Part shown: positions 35,113-43,375 of the stretch, piece by piece
Numbering within the stretch: the stretch's first letter is position 1
How the letters are laid out: each line of letters begins with the position of its first letter
Source: CAVVYA01 sp963752345
GTDB taxonomy: Bacteria > Pseudomonadota > Alphaproteobacteria > SMXQ01
Direction: 5' to 3'
Length of the DNA: 64,000 nucleotides
NCBI GenBank assembly: GCA_963752345.1
Contig: CAVVYA010000020.1
Coordinates: forward strand, 248,001 to 312,000
The notes under the pieces: generated by a model
Databases searched by the model: none
Told to the model about the DNA's origin: nothing
Seen by the model: only the letters and a program-made list of their open reading frames with translations
Position numbers and translations under genes: made by a program

Positions 35113-37310
35113 ATGGCGCGGATGTCCAGGTTGGCAAATCTTTCTAAACAAATGGCGACCGCTTTTTACGCTGGTGTGGCCGCCGTGCTCACCATGCTCG
35201 GCACCGTATCGCCGCCGGCTTTGGCGGATTCGGAGTTCGGCCTGGGCCGCCAACGATCATGCCCGCGTGCGCCTGATTTCGGCGGTCGACGCTACCGGAA
35301 CAGCAGAAACGCTTCGCCTCGGGGTGGAGTTCCGTCTTGCGCCCCAGTGGAAGATCTACTGGCGCGCGCCGGGTGACGCGGGCTATCCGCCGACCTTCGA
35401 TTGGAAGGACTCCGCGAACCTGGCCCAGGCGGAAATCGCATGGCCCACGCCGCAGCGCTACAGCATCTTCGGGCTCAATACTTACGTCTATCAGGATACG
35501 GTGGTGCTGCCGCTCACCGTCAAGCCGCAGCAGCCCGGCATGCCGCTCGCGCTGCGCGCGCATCTCAATTATCTGCTGTGCGATCAGATCTGCATTCCCT
35601 ACGAAGCCGATCTGAGCCTCGACTTGCCGAATGGCGAGGCGAAACCGACCGAGCTTGCCCATGTGATCGATCGCTTCCAGGCGCAGGTGCCGCGCAAGGC
35701 GAGCGGACCCGAGGGCGCCCTTGGGCTCACTGTGGAGCGCGCGGTTCTGACGCCGCAGCCGCGCACGCCGCCGGCCGGCGTGGATCGCGCGACGCTCGAA
35801 GTTCTGGCGCGCTCGGCGACGCCGTTCGCCAAGCCCGATCTGTTGGTCGAAGGTCCCGATCAACTGACCTTCGGCGTTCCTCAGGTCGACCTGTCCGACG
35901 GCGGCAAGCTTGCGTTGCTGCGCGTTCCAGTCGGCGTCGCACCGAAGGCCGCCCTGCCGCAGGATCCGGCCCTGACGGTGACCCTGATCGACGGCGCGCG
36001 CGCCATCGAACAGGGTGTCACGGCGGCGACGGGCGCCGGCAGCGCTGCCGCGAAGACCACGACGCTGCCCGGCATCCTGGCGCTGGCGCTGCTCGGCGGC
36101 TTCATCCTCAACTTCATGCCCTGCGTGCTGCCCGTGCTGTCGATCAAGCTGATGAGTGCGGTGGCTCAGTCGGGCCGCGGCGCGGCACCAGGTGCGCGCC
36201 AGCTTCCTTGCCACCGCGGCGGGAATCGTGGCTTCGATCCTGGCGCTCGGTGGTGTGGTGGCCGCGCTCAAGGTGGCCGGCATGGCGGTCGGTTGGGGGG
36301 TGCAATTCCAGCAGCCGGTGTTCCTCGCGGCCATGGCGCTCGTCGTCACGCTGTTTGCCGCCAATCTCTGGGGCTTGTTCACCATCGGCCTGCCGCGCGC
36401 GATCGGCGACGCGGCGGGCAGACCCCATGACGGCAAGCGCTTGTCGGGCGATTTCGCCACCGGCGTGTTCGCCACCTTGCTGGCCACGCCGTGCTCGGCG
36501 CCGTTTCTCGGCACGGCGGTCGGCTTTGCGCTGACCCGCGGCGCGGGCGAGATTTTCGCCGTGTTCGCGGCGCTCGGCATCGGCCTTGCGCTGCCCTATC
36601 TCGTGGTCGCCGCCGTGCCGGCTGTGGCCCGTCTGCTGCCGCGGCCCGGCGCCTGGATGATCGGACTGCGCACCATCCTCGGCGTCGTGCTCGCCGCCAC
36701 CGCCGCCTGGCTGATCTCCGTGCTGAGCGTGCAGGTCGGCTGGGCTGTCGCACTGGGCATCGCCGCGATCCTCGTCGCTGTGATCCTGGTGTTGGCGGTC
36801 AGCCACCGCGCGCCACCGCTGCGTGGCCTGCGCGCGGCGACGCTGGCAACTGTCTGCGTGCTCGCCGGCGCGGCGCTCGTGCTTTCGGGCTATGCCGGCA
36901 TCGCGCCACATGGCGAGGCGCAGCCGACGGCGAGCGCCGCCTGGCGCCCGTTCGACCGGGTGCAGATCTTCAATGCCGTCGCTCAGGGCAAGGTGGTGCT
37001 GGTCGATGTCACCGCTGACTGGTGCATCACCTGCCAGGCCAACAAGGCGCTGGTGCTCGATCGCGGCGTGCTGCGCAAGCGGATCGAATCGGGCGAGGTG
37101 CTGGCCTTGCGCGCCGACTGGACGCGGCCCGACCAAGCGATCGCCGCATACCTGGCGAGCTTCGGCCGCTACGGCATCCCGTTCAACGCGGTCTATGGGC
37201 CGGGCGCCCCCGCCGGCATTGCGCTGCCCGAGCTGTTGCGTGCCGACGATGTTCTGGCCGCGCTGGACCGGGCCGCCAAGCCGCCGCCCGACTCGACCGC
37301 CGGCCGCTAG
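35113..37310 (+). CDS. ScsB/DsbD-type protein-disulfide reductase, two frameshifts
   Basis: This inner-membrane electron carrier passes reducing power from cytoplasmic thioredoxin to periplasmic proteins. The order is: signal peptide (to about PPALA), an N-terminal periplasmic domain with the cysteine pair LCDQIC, a membrane core with the two cysteine helices NFMPCVLPVLSIK and LLATPCSAPFLGTAVGFAL, and a C-terminal thioredoxin domain with VDVTADWCITCQANKALVL. Frame changes are needed near 35240-35246 and 36170-36185, each one extra base. The ScsB-like N-terminus (AQPRHAD-type domain) is longer than E. coli DsbD. It diverges from yqgE. Confidence 0.9.
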
Positions 37311-37405
37311 GGCGTGATCCACTTCCGGAACGCACCATGCTCCCGAGTCTTGATTTAATCGCGTTTTCTACCCCGAACCGGTTTCCGCTTCGGCGGAAAA
37401 CGCTC
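37311..37405. repeat. Dispersed palindromic repeat, copy 2
   Basis: This starts at the stop codon of the reductase gene. It shares with copy 1 (20644-20745) the blocks GTGATCC/ATGATCC, TCTTGATTTAAT, TTTTC, CCGAACCGG and CTTCGGCGGAAAACGCTC in the same order. The first palindrome is degenerate here (CGTGATCC against CCATGCTC). Confidence 0.75.
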
Positions 37406-37530
37406 TCGGCGCGGAGCGAGCTGTCTGATCCGGGAGACTGGATTTCCGCCCCTTGCCGGCTTGCCGCCTCCAGTTGACCTGTCCTGCGCCAACTGGCAGG
37501 CTTGTCGGACAAAATGGGGAGGAGGCTCGA

Positions 37531-38580
37531 ATGACCAAGGCAGGGCAGATCGTCACCGCCATCGGCGCGGCGTTGTTGGCAAGCGCGGCGCTCAGCGCAA
37601 CGGCGTCGGCGCAGCAGCCGTTCTATCAGGGTAAGCAGCTGACCATGGTGGTCGGCTCGGCGCCGAGCGGCGGCTATGATCTCTATGCCCGCCTGCTGGC
37701 GCGCCATTGGCCGCAACTCATCCCGGGCAATCCGAATATCGTCGTGCAGAACATGGATGGCGCCGGCAGCCTGGTCGCCACGAACTTCCTGGCCAATACC
37801 GCGCCGAAGGATGGTACCACGATCGGTGGCGTGCAAAATCATATGGGCTTCGAGCCGTTGCTCGGCATGACCGGCCCGCGCGACAACATTCGCTTCAAGG
37901 CCCAGGAGCTGAACTGGATCGGCAGCGCCGCCAAGGAAGTGCCGGTCGTCGTGGTGTGGCATGAGACGCCGATCAAGACGTTCGACGACACCTTCAAGCA
38001 GGAGGTGCTGATGGGATCGAGCGGCATCGCCACCGCCGACAGCGTCTACGCCAATGTGCTGAATGCGATCCTCGGCACCAAGTTCAAGATCATCGCCGGC
38101 TACAAGAGCCAGGGCGAGCTCGGCGCCGCCATGGAGCGCGGCGAGGTTGCCGGCCGCGCCGGCTGGTTCACTTCGAGCCTGCTGTCGACACGCTCCGACT
38201 GGGTGCGCGACAACAAGGTGCGCGTGCTGGTCCAGGTCGCCTTGGAAAAGCATCCCGACTTTCCCGACGTGCCGCTCGTGCTCGATTGGGCGAAGAGCGA
38301 GGAAGCCAAGCCGCAGCTCGAATTCTCGCTCGCCTGGCTGCTCATGGGCCGGCCCTTCCTCGCCCCGCCGGGCGTGCCCGCCGAACGCGTCAAGCTGCTG
38401 CGCGACACGTTCATGCAGGCGCTCGCCAGTCCCGGACTGCAGGAAGAAGCGAAGAAGCTCAAGCTCGAGATTTCGCCGATGACCGGCGCGGAAATCGACG
38501 CGCTGCTCGCCAAATACTACAAGACGCCGCCCGAGATCGTCGAAAAAGTGCGCAAGATCGTCGCGCCGGCGCGCTCGTAA
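37531..38580 (+). CDS. Tripartite tricarboxylate transporter substrate-binding protein (TctC family)
   Basis: This periplasmic binding protein of the TctC/Bug family has 349 residues. The signal peptide ends near ASAQQ (residue 28). Family blocks are MVVGSAPSGGYDLYARLLARHWPQLIPGNPNIVVQNMDGAGSLVATNFL, GGVQNHMGFEPLLG and LLMGRPFLAPPGVPAERVKLLRDTFMQALASPG. The usual membrane partners TctA and TctB are not nearby, so it is an orphan; such orphans abound in some Rhizobiales and Burkholderiales. A ribosome-binding site GGGAGGAGG precedes the ATG. Ligand unknown. Confidence 0.92.
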   Translation: MTKAGQIVTAIGAALLASAALSATASAQQPFYQGKQLTMVVGSAPSGGYDLYARLLARHWPQLIPGNPNIVVQNMDGAGSLVATNFLANTAPKDGTTIGGVQNHMGFEPLLGMTGPRDNIRFKAQELNWIGSAAKEVPVVVVWHETPIKTFDDTFKQEVLMGSSGIATADSVYANVLNAILGTKFKIIAGYKSQGELGAAMERGEVAGRAGWFTSSLLSTRSDWVRDNKVRVLVQVALEKHPDFPDVPLVLDWAKSEEAKPQLEFSLAWLLMGRPFLAPPGVPAERVKLLRDTFMQALASPGLQEEAKKLKLEISPMTGAEIDALLAKYYKTPPEIVEKVRKIVAPARS

Positions 38581-38767
38581 CGCCGCGGGCGCAAGGCCTC
38601 CCGGCGCGATTGGGCGAGCGGCGGGCTTCGGCCGCGTGGACGCGTGACCGATCGCTCATTTGACCGGTTCGCCGTAGCCGCCTATCTATAGGACATCGCT
38701 GTGGCGCGTCCGCGCCGCCGCTTCCGTCTCCATCAACGCCACAACCATCAGAAATGAGGGAGAGACC

Positions 38768-39250
38768 ATGACAATCAAGGTGGGCGACAAGATTCCCAGC
38801 ATCGTGCTGCAGCAGAAGACCGCCGACGGCGTGCAGCCGATCAAGACGGACGATCTGTTCAAGGGCAAGCGCGTGGTGCTGTTCGCCGTGCCCGGCGCCT
38901 TCACCCCGACCTGCTCGGCCAAGCATCTGCCGGGCTTCGTGCAGAACTCCGACGCGCTCAAGAAGAAGGGCGTCGATGCCGTGGCCTGCGTCGCGGTCAA
39001 CGATGCCTTCGTCATGGATGCCTGGGGTAAGTCGCAGAACGCCGACGGCAAGGTCCTCATGCTGGCCGACGGCTCGGCCCAGTTCGCCAAGGCGGTCGGC
39101 CTCGACCTCGACCTCATGGACAAGGGCCTCGGCATGCGCTCCCAGCGCTACGCCATGGTGGTCAACGACGGCAAGGTCGAGAAGCTGTATGTCGAGCAGG
39201 GCGGCAAGTTCGAGGTCTCCAGCGCCGAGCACGTGCTGAGCGAGCTATAG
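38768..39250 (+). CDS. Peroxiredoxin, Prx5/PrxII type
   Basis: This thiol peroxidase of 160 residues reduces hydrogen peroxide and organic peroxides, probably with glutathione/glutaredoxin or thioredoxin. The peroxidatic cysteine is in LFAVPGAFTPTCSAKHLPGFV (PxxxTPxC, about residue 49), and the conserved Arg is in GMRSQRYAMVV. No resolving cysteine at the 2-Cys position is evident apart from ACVAVND near residue 76. A ribosome-binding site GAGGGAGAG is 8 bases before the ATG. A strong terminator follows at 39300-39325. Confidence 0.95.
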   Translation: MTIKVGDKIPSIVLQQKTADGVQPIKTDDLFKGKRVVLFAVPGAFTPTCSAKHLPGFVQNSDALKKKGVDAVACVAVNDAFVMDAWGKSQNADGKVLMLADGSAQFAKAVGLDLDLMDKGLGMRSQRYAMVVNDGKVEKLYVEQGGKFEVSSAEHVLSEL

Positions 39251-39299
39251 GCGATGACCGGCCGCTGTGCTCAGGCGGTCACGGCCTCGCGAATCACAA

Positions 39300-39325
39300 C
39301 GGGAGCCTCGCGGCTCCCGTTTTTT
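39300..39325 (+). terminator. Rho-independent terminator after peroxiredoxin gene
   Basis: CGGGAGCC at 39300-39307 pairs with GGCTCCCG at 39312-39319 around a TCGC loop, followed by TTTTTT. It is the strongest terminator in this half of the window and lies 50 bases after the peroxiredoxin stop. Confidence 0.93.
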
Positions 39326-39463
39326 GCGCATGAACCGCCGAACGGATCGCGCGCAACACGATCCTATGGGTGTCGGATTACGTTACATGCTGCGCCCCAC
39401 TGCCACGTCTCTGTTTTGCCGGTAAATTTCGGCGGGTAGGCCGCGGCAGCGCGTTCGGCTGCG

Positions 39464-39498
39464 GTAAACCTGTCGGGGGAGTTTACAATGCGCTCGTC
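39464..39498 (+). promoter_or_regulatory. Inverted repeat and TTTACA box, candidate activator site
   Basis: A perfect inverted repeat GTAAAC (39464-39469) and GTTTAC (39481-39486) is separated by 11 bases. Its right arm leads into TTTACAATGCGCTCGTC (39482-39498), which matches the box at 14087-14103 at 13 of 17 positions, with three of the four differences being pyrimidine swaps. It lies 71 bases before a sigma-54-like element, against 69 bases at the first locus. Confidence 0.5.
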
Positions 39499-39552
39499 CC
39501 ACGAGAATCGCCGAACCGAGTAAGCCTTTGACCCGCTGGACTAAGCGTTTTG

Positions 39553-39567
39553 TGGTGCCATTCTTGC
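39553..39567 (+). promoter_or_regulatory. Candidate sigma-54 promoter for the second PEP-CTERM gene
   Basis: TGGTGC-CATTC-TTGC keeps the essential GG and GC with the correct twelve-base spacing and a perfect -12 TTGCA; the -24 hexamer has two mismatches (TGGTGC for TGGCAC). The predicted start near 39579 leaves a leader of about 247 bases before the ATG, which is long. Support comes mainly from the shared box at the same distance upstream as at the first PEP-CTERM locus. Confidence 0.45.
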
Positions 39568-39825
39568 ATTAAATAAAGTGGCACTCGGGACATACAACGA
39601 ATAAGTGAGTGCTCTGGCGAAGACATTGGCCGACGTTGCGTTCTGTTTCAGCGCACGAGTGAAGCCGGATTTCGCTATCCAGATCATCGGACGGTGCGTG
39701 ATGGTGCAGTAGGGCCCATTCCCGCCTGACATTGACGCCCATCGTGCGCGTGGGGTCTTCCTGCGCCCCGGCATTCGATCGCCGGCGTAGTTTTGCATGG
39801 CCTCTAACCAAGAGGGGGACATACG

Positions 39826-40572
39826 ATGTCTACAATCAATCGGCTTTTCATCGCATTACCCGTTCTCATCGGCTGCGCGATGGCCGCGGCCACATCTGCT
39901 CTGGCTCAAGGCAAGAGGCAGTTCGAGGTTCCGTTCGCCGCGGATACGAGGGACCTGCACATTCAGATTTCAACTCCCATAACAGGAACCTCGGTAACGC
40001 CAGCGCCAAACAACGAGCAAATGCATGGAACGAATCAAATATCGCTAGGCTGGAACGTGGCTCCTGGCGCCGGGAACCGCACGGTTGAGGTAAGACGCGA
40101 CGGCTCGGGCAGCTGGAACCTCAAATACTGGCTCACGACGGACGGCGTTGTGAGCACGTTCCCATCCTCAGCTCCGACGAAACAATTGGCCGGGCTGTTC
40201 ATCGGAGTCGACAGTGGATTGGTATCGCTGTTCGGCGACAACGACACGCCGAACCCTGTGCAGGTTACCAACCTGGCCGCCACGCTCGTCTTGGACCTCG
40301 GTACTTTCTTTGATCCAAACTGGGCTGGGGCCACGGGTTCGATCATATCCCTGTCCGATGCGATCATCCCGGCGGGTGCAGACGATCTCTTGTTGGGCAG
40401 TTTCGCACTCGGTGCTGCCGCTTGGGTCAAGATCAATGCCGACCTCGACGGGGAATGGCACATCTTTGCGGAAGTCGCCGTTCCCGAACCGTCCACTCTC
40501 GCGCTTCTCGGAGTCGGCGTTCTCAGCCTGCTCGGGTATGGCGCGCGATATCGCAGGCGGACGGCGGCCTGA
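39826..40572 (+). CDS. PEP-CTERM sorting-domain protein (248 aa)
   Basis: This exported protein has a signal peptide (MSTINRLFIALPVLIGCAMAAATSALAQ), a mature domain of about 190 residues, and a C-terminal PEP-CTERM signal: VPEPSTLALLGVGVLSLLGYGA followed by RYRRR. In known systems exosortase processes such proteins and they are exported with exopolysaccharide. The mature part is beta-strand-like (ISLGWNVAPGAGNRTVEVRRD, TNLAATLVLDLGTFF, AAWVKINADLDGEWHIFAEV), has no cysteine in the mature domain and matches no family I recognise. Codon and base use are less GC-rich than in neighbours, consistent with acquired DNA. No exosortase is in the window. Confidence 0.88.
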   Translation: MSTINRLFIALPVLIGCAMAAATSALAQGKRQFEVPFAADTRDLHIQISTPITGTSVTPAPNNEQMHGTNQISLGWNVAPGAGNRTVEVRRDGSGSWNLKYWLTTDGVVSTFPSSAPTKQLAGLFIGVDSGLVSLFGDNDTPNPVQVTNLAATLVLDLGTFFDPNWAGATGSIISLSDAIIPAGADDLLLGSFALGAAAWVKINADLDGEWHIFAEVAVPEPSTLALLGVGVLSLLGYGARYRRRTAA

Positions 40573-40722
40573 GGATCGGAGTCGCGGCTGGTGATCGGGA
40601 CCGGGTTGATCGTGTGGCGGGCCGGTGATGTCGTGATGGATACGGCGCTGATCTATGATGTCCACCCTGCCGACCGCACATGCTGAGCAGGGCGAAGGTC
40701 TGGAACGCTGATTCCTATGCGG

Positions 40723-41208
40723 TCAGCGCTCGCCCTGCCGCATCTCCACGATCGCGCGCCGCGCCAGTTCGTCGGCGCGTTCGTTTTCCGGATGACCGGA
40801 ATGGCCGCGCACCCAGTGCCACTTCACATCGTGGCGTGACGCCGCTTCATCGAGCCTGCGCCACAGCTCGGCGTTCTTCACCGGCTTTTTGTCGGATGTC
40901 TTCCAGCCATTGCGCTTCCACTTGCTCAACCACTCGGTGATGCCCTGGCGGACATACTGGCTGTCGGTGTAGAGGTCGACGGGCAGCGCGCGCTTGAGGG
41001 TTTCGAGCGCCATGATCGCCGCCATCAGCTCCATGCGGTTGTTGGTGGTGAGCGGCTCGCCGCCGTAGAGCTCGCGCTCCTCGCCGCGCCAGCGCAGGAT
41101 GGCGCCCCAGCCGCCCGGCCCGGGATTGCCGCTGCACGCGCCGTCGGTGAAAATTTCGACGCGGGTCTCGGCTTCGGCGGAATCGGGCGGCGGGTTCGCG
41201 GGAGTCAC
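40723..41208 (-). CDS. rnhA: Ribonuclease HI
   Basis: RNase HI degrades RNA in RNA-DNA hybrids. The protein of 161 residues has the complete catalytic set: Asp in VEIFTDGACSGNPGPGGWGAIL, Glu in NNRMELMAAIMALE, Asp in VDLYTDSQYVRQGITEWL, and His/Asp in WVRGHSGHPENERADELARRA. The basic-protrusion region is KWKRNGWKTSDKKPVKNAELW. A TctC-family gene lies 33 bases upstream of its start on the same strand. Confidence 0.97.
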   Translation of the reverse strand: MTPANPPPDSAEAETRVEIFTDGACSGNPGPGGWGAILRWRGEERELYGGEPLTTNNRMELMAAIMALETLKRALPVDLYTDSQYVRQGITEWLSKWKRNGWKTSDKKPVKNAELWRRLDEAASRHDVKWHWVRGHSGHPENERADELARRAIVEMRQGER

Positions 41209-41241
41209 GGCACCTCTACGGATGAGATCGGAAGGGCCGGG

Positions 41242-42267
41242 CTATTTGCCCGGCGCGACCGCGGTTTTGTATTTTTCGACGATGTCGGGCGGCGAGGTCA
41301 TCATGGTCTTCACCATGTCCTGCAGCTTCTCGCCCGTGGTCGGGCCGATTTCAAGGCCGGCCTTATCGGCTTCGGCGACGAACGCCTTGTCCTTCATGGT
41401 GGCGTCGAACGAGCGGCGCAGCAGTTGCGCGCGCTCGGCGGGAATGCCCGGCGGCGCGGCGAGCGGCCGGCCGATCGCTTCCGTCGTGGTGAGGATCAGG
41501 ATGATCTTCTTCTGCTCGTCGGTTTCGCCGAGCTCCATCAGCGTCGGCACGTTGGGCAGGCTCGGATCGCGCTCGAAGGTGACCTGATAAAGCGGCACGA
41601 TCTTGTTGTCGCGCACCCACTCGGCGTTCTGGAACTGATAGGACACCCAGGAATTCGCGCCGTGGCCCTGGACCTCGCCGCGCTCGACCGCGAGATTGAT
41701 CTCGGCGCCCCCGAGGTAGCCGTTGATAACGCGGAATTTCGTACCGAGCAGCCGGTTGGCGAGCAGCGGGAACATTTCCTTGGTGGTGCCGGTGTTGGTC
41801 GAGCCGATGGTGACTTCCTTGGTCTTGGCATCGGCCACGGTCTTGACGCCGGTGGTGTGCCACACCGCCAGCACATTGGCGGGGCTCGCCACGCTGCCGA
41901 TCCAGACGAAATCCTCGATCTTCATGGGAAACTTGCCGGGTTCGAGCAGCAGGGTGACCGGCACGGTGTTGAGCATGGCGGCGAGCTCGGTGCCGTCCTT
42001 GGCGCCGACGCTATAAACCTGCTGGGCCGCCTTGATGCCGCCGGCGCCTGGCAGGTTCTTGACCACGACCGAGGGATTGCCGGGAACGTTGCGGCCGAAG
42101 TGGCGCGCCACCAGGCGGGCGTAGGCGTCGTAGCTGCCGCCGGTGGTCGAGCCGACGGTAAAGTTGATGGTTTTGCCGGCGAAAAAATCCTGCGCCGCGG
42201 CGCCGGGAACGGCTGCGAACGCGCCGAGAATTGCCGACATGGCCAACGTCGAAAAGAGAGCTTTCAT
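41242..42267 (-). CDS. Tripartite tricarboxylate transporter substrate-binding protein (TctC family), second copy
   Basis: This periplasmic binding protein of 341 residues has a signal peptide ending near GAAAQ (residue 25). Family blocks are INFTVGSTTGGSYDAYARLVARHFGRNVPGNPSVVVKNLPGAGGIKAAQQVY and RPLAAPPGIPAERAQLLRRSFDATMKD. It is clearly related to the protein at 37531-38580: compare WVRDNKIVPLYQV with WVRDNKVRVLVQV, and TSPPDIVEKYKTAVAPGK with KTPPEIVEKVRKIVAPARS. No TctA/TctB partners are close. It sits between thrB and rnhA. Confidence 0.92.
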   Translation of the reverse strand: MKALFSTLAMSAILGAFAAVPGAAAQDFFAGKTINFTVGSTTGGSYDAYARLVARHFGRNVPGNPSVVVKNLPGAGGIKAAQQVYSVGAKDGTELAAMLNTVPVTLLLEPGKFPMKIEDFVWIGSVASPANVLAVWHTTGVKTVADAKTKEVTIGSTNTGTTKEMFPLLANRLLGTKFRVINGYLGGAEINLAVERGEVQGHGANSWVSYQFQNAEWVRDNKIVPLYQVTFERDPSLPNVPTLMELGETDEQKKIILILTTTEAIGRPLAAPPGIPAERAQLLRRSFDATMKDKAFVAEADKAGLEIGPTTGEKLQDMVKTMMTSPPDIVEKYKTAVAPGK

Positions 42268-42389
42268 GGTCGTTTCCCTATCGCCAGGGCGGCTGAACCA
42301 CCGCACGGGTGGCGCGCCGCCGAGAGTTGTTGGTGGGTGAACCTAGCTTGGGCACGGATGGTAAGAAATCGAATTTTTCACGGCAAGCC

Positions 42390-43352
42390 TCAGCCGAGTC
42401 CGTAGGCGCCCGGGCCTTTGACGGTCTGGTGAAAATTCAGCTTCTTCAGGTATTCGAGCGGGTTCTTCGGTTTGACCCAGGCGCCTTCCGGCCGGTTGAG
42501 CCAGTCGAAAGTGCGGGTCAGCAGGAACCGCAACGCGGCGCCGCGGGCGAGCCAGGGCAGGGCGGCGAGTTCGTCATCGGTGATCGGCCGTACCTCGCGA
42601 TAGGCCGACAGCATCTGGCGTGCCTTGGTGATGTTGAAATCGCCGTCCGGCTCGAAGCACCAGGCGTTGAGGCAGATCGCCAAGTCGTAGGCGAGCGCGT
42701 CGTTGCAGGCGAAATAGAAATCGATGATGCCGGAGACCTTGTCGCCCAGGAAGAACACGTTGTCGGGGAACAAGTCGCCATGAATGATGCCGTTGGGCAG
42801 GTCCACGGGCCAATGGGCGGTCAGCGCATCGATCTCGCTGGCGATCTTGTTCGTGAGGCCGGGCGCCACTTCATCGGCCCGTCCACGCACCTGTTCGTGC
42901 AGCCGGCGCCAACCGCCGAGCGACAGGGCATTGGTGCGCTGGCGCGGATAATCGCGCCCTGCCAGGTGAAACAAGGCCATGGCGCGCCCGAGGCCGGCGC
43001 AATGCACCGCCGTGACGCGGCGCGGCCAGACTCCGGCGAGATAGCTGACGATGGCGGCAGGCCGCCCGGCGAGCGAGCGCAGCGCCTTGCCGTCGCGGCC
43101 ATGAATCGGCGTCGGGCAGGCGATGCCCTTGGCGGCGAGATGGTCCATGAAGCCGAGAAAGAATGGCAAGTCGGCCGGCGCCACGCGCTTCTCGTAGAGC
43201 GTCAGGATGTAGCTGCCCTTGGTGGTCTGCAGCAGGAAATTGGAATTCTCAACGCCCTCGGCGATGCCCTTGTAGGACAAAAGTTCGCCCAGGTCATAGC
43301 CGGTCAGGAAAGATTGCAGATCGTCGTCGCTGACTTCCGTATAGACCGCCAT
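42390..43352 (-). CDS. thrB: Homoserine kinase, ThrB type 2
   Basis: This enzyme phosphorylates homoserine for threonine synthesis. It is the aminoglycoside-phosphotransferase-fold type typical of alphaproteobacteria, 320 residues. The N-terminal block is MAVYTEVSDDDLQSFLTGYDLGELLSYKGIAEGVENSNFLLQTT, the catalytic loop is NGIIHGDLFPDNVFFLGDK (HxDxxxxN) and the metal-binding loop is VSGIIDFYFACNDALAYDLAICLNAW. The gene starts 23 bases after ispH and is probably co-transcribed with it. thrC is at 31153-32558. Confidence 0.95.
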   Translation of the reverse strand: MAVYTEVSDDDLQSFLTGYDLGELLSYKGIAEGVENSNFLLQTTKGSYILTLYEKRVAPADLPFFLGFMDHLAAKGIACPTPIHGRDGKALRSLAGRPAAIVSYLAGVWPRRVTAVHCAGLGRAMALFHLAGRDYPRQRTNALSLGGWRRLHEQVRGRADEVAPGLTNKIASEIDALTAHWPVDLPNGIIHGDLFPDNVFFLGDKVSGIIDFYFACNDALAYDLAICLNAWCFEPDGDFNITKARQMLSAYREVRPITDDELAALPWLARGAALRFLLTRTFDWLNRPEGAWVKPKNPLEYLKKLNFHQTVKGPGAYGLG

Positions 43353-43375
43353 GCGCCCCCGCTTGTTTCTTATCG

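Larger units (their letters stand above)
39251..39825. other. Intergenic region between peroxiredoxin and PEP-CTERM genes
   Basis: 575 bases, visibly less GC-rich than the rest of the window. It holds the peroxiredoxin terminator (39300-39325), an inverted repeat and TTTACA box (39464-39498) and a sigma-54-like element (39553-39567). A 93-codon frame on the minus strand (39541-39822) has no recognisable domain. If the sigma-54 element is real, about 247 bases form an untranslated leader for the PEP-CTERM gene. Confidence 0.5.

Noticed and set aside
39579..39593. A perfect TGGCAC near the second PEP-CTERM gene as a sigma-54 -24 element.
   Set aside because: The expected -12 TTGC is absent (ACAT at that spacing). 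The adjacent TGGTGC-N5-TTGC at 39553 fits better.
39541..39822. A 93-codon minus-strand frame in the low-GC spacer, possibly a transposase remnant.
   Set aside because: No catalytic motif, inverted terminal repeats or recognisable family. It is left as non-coding.
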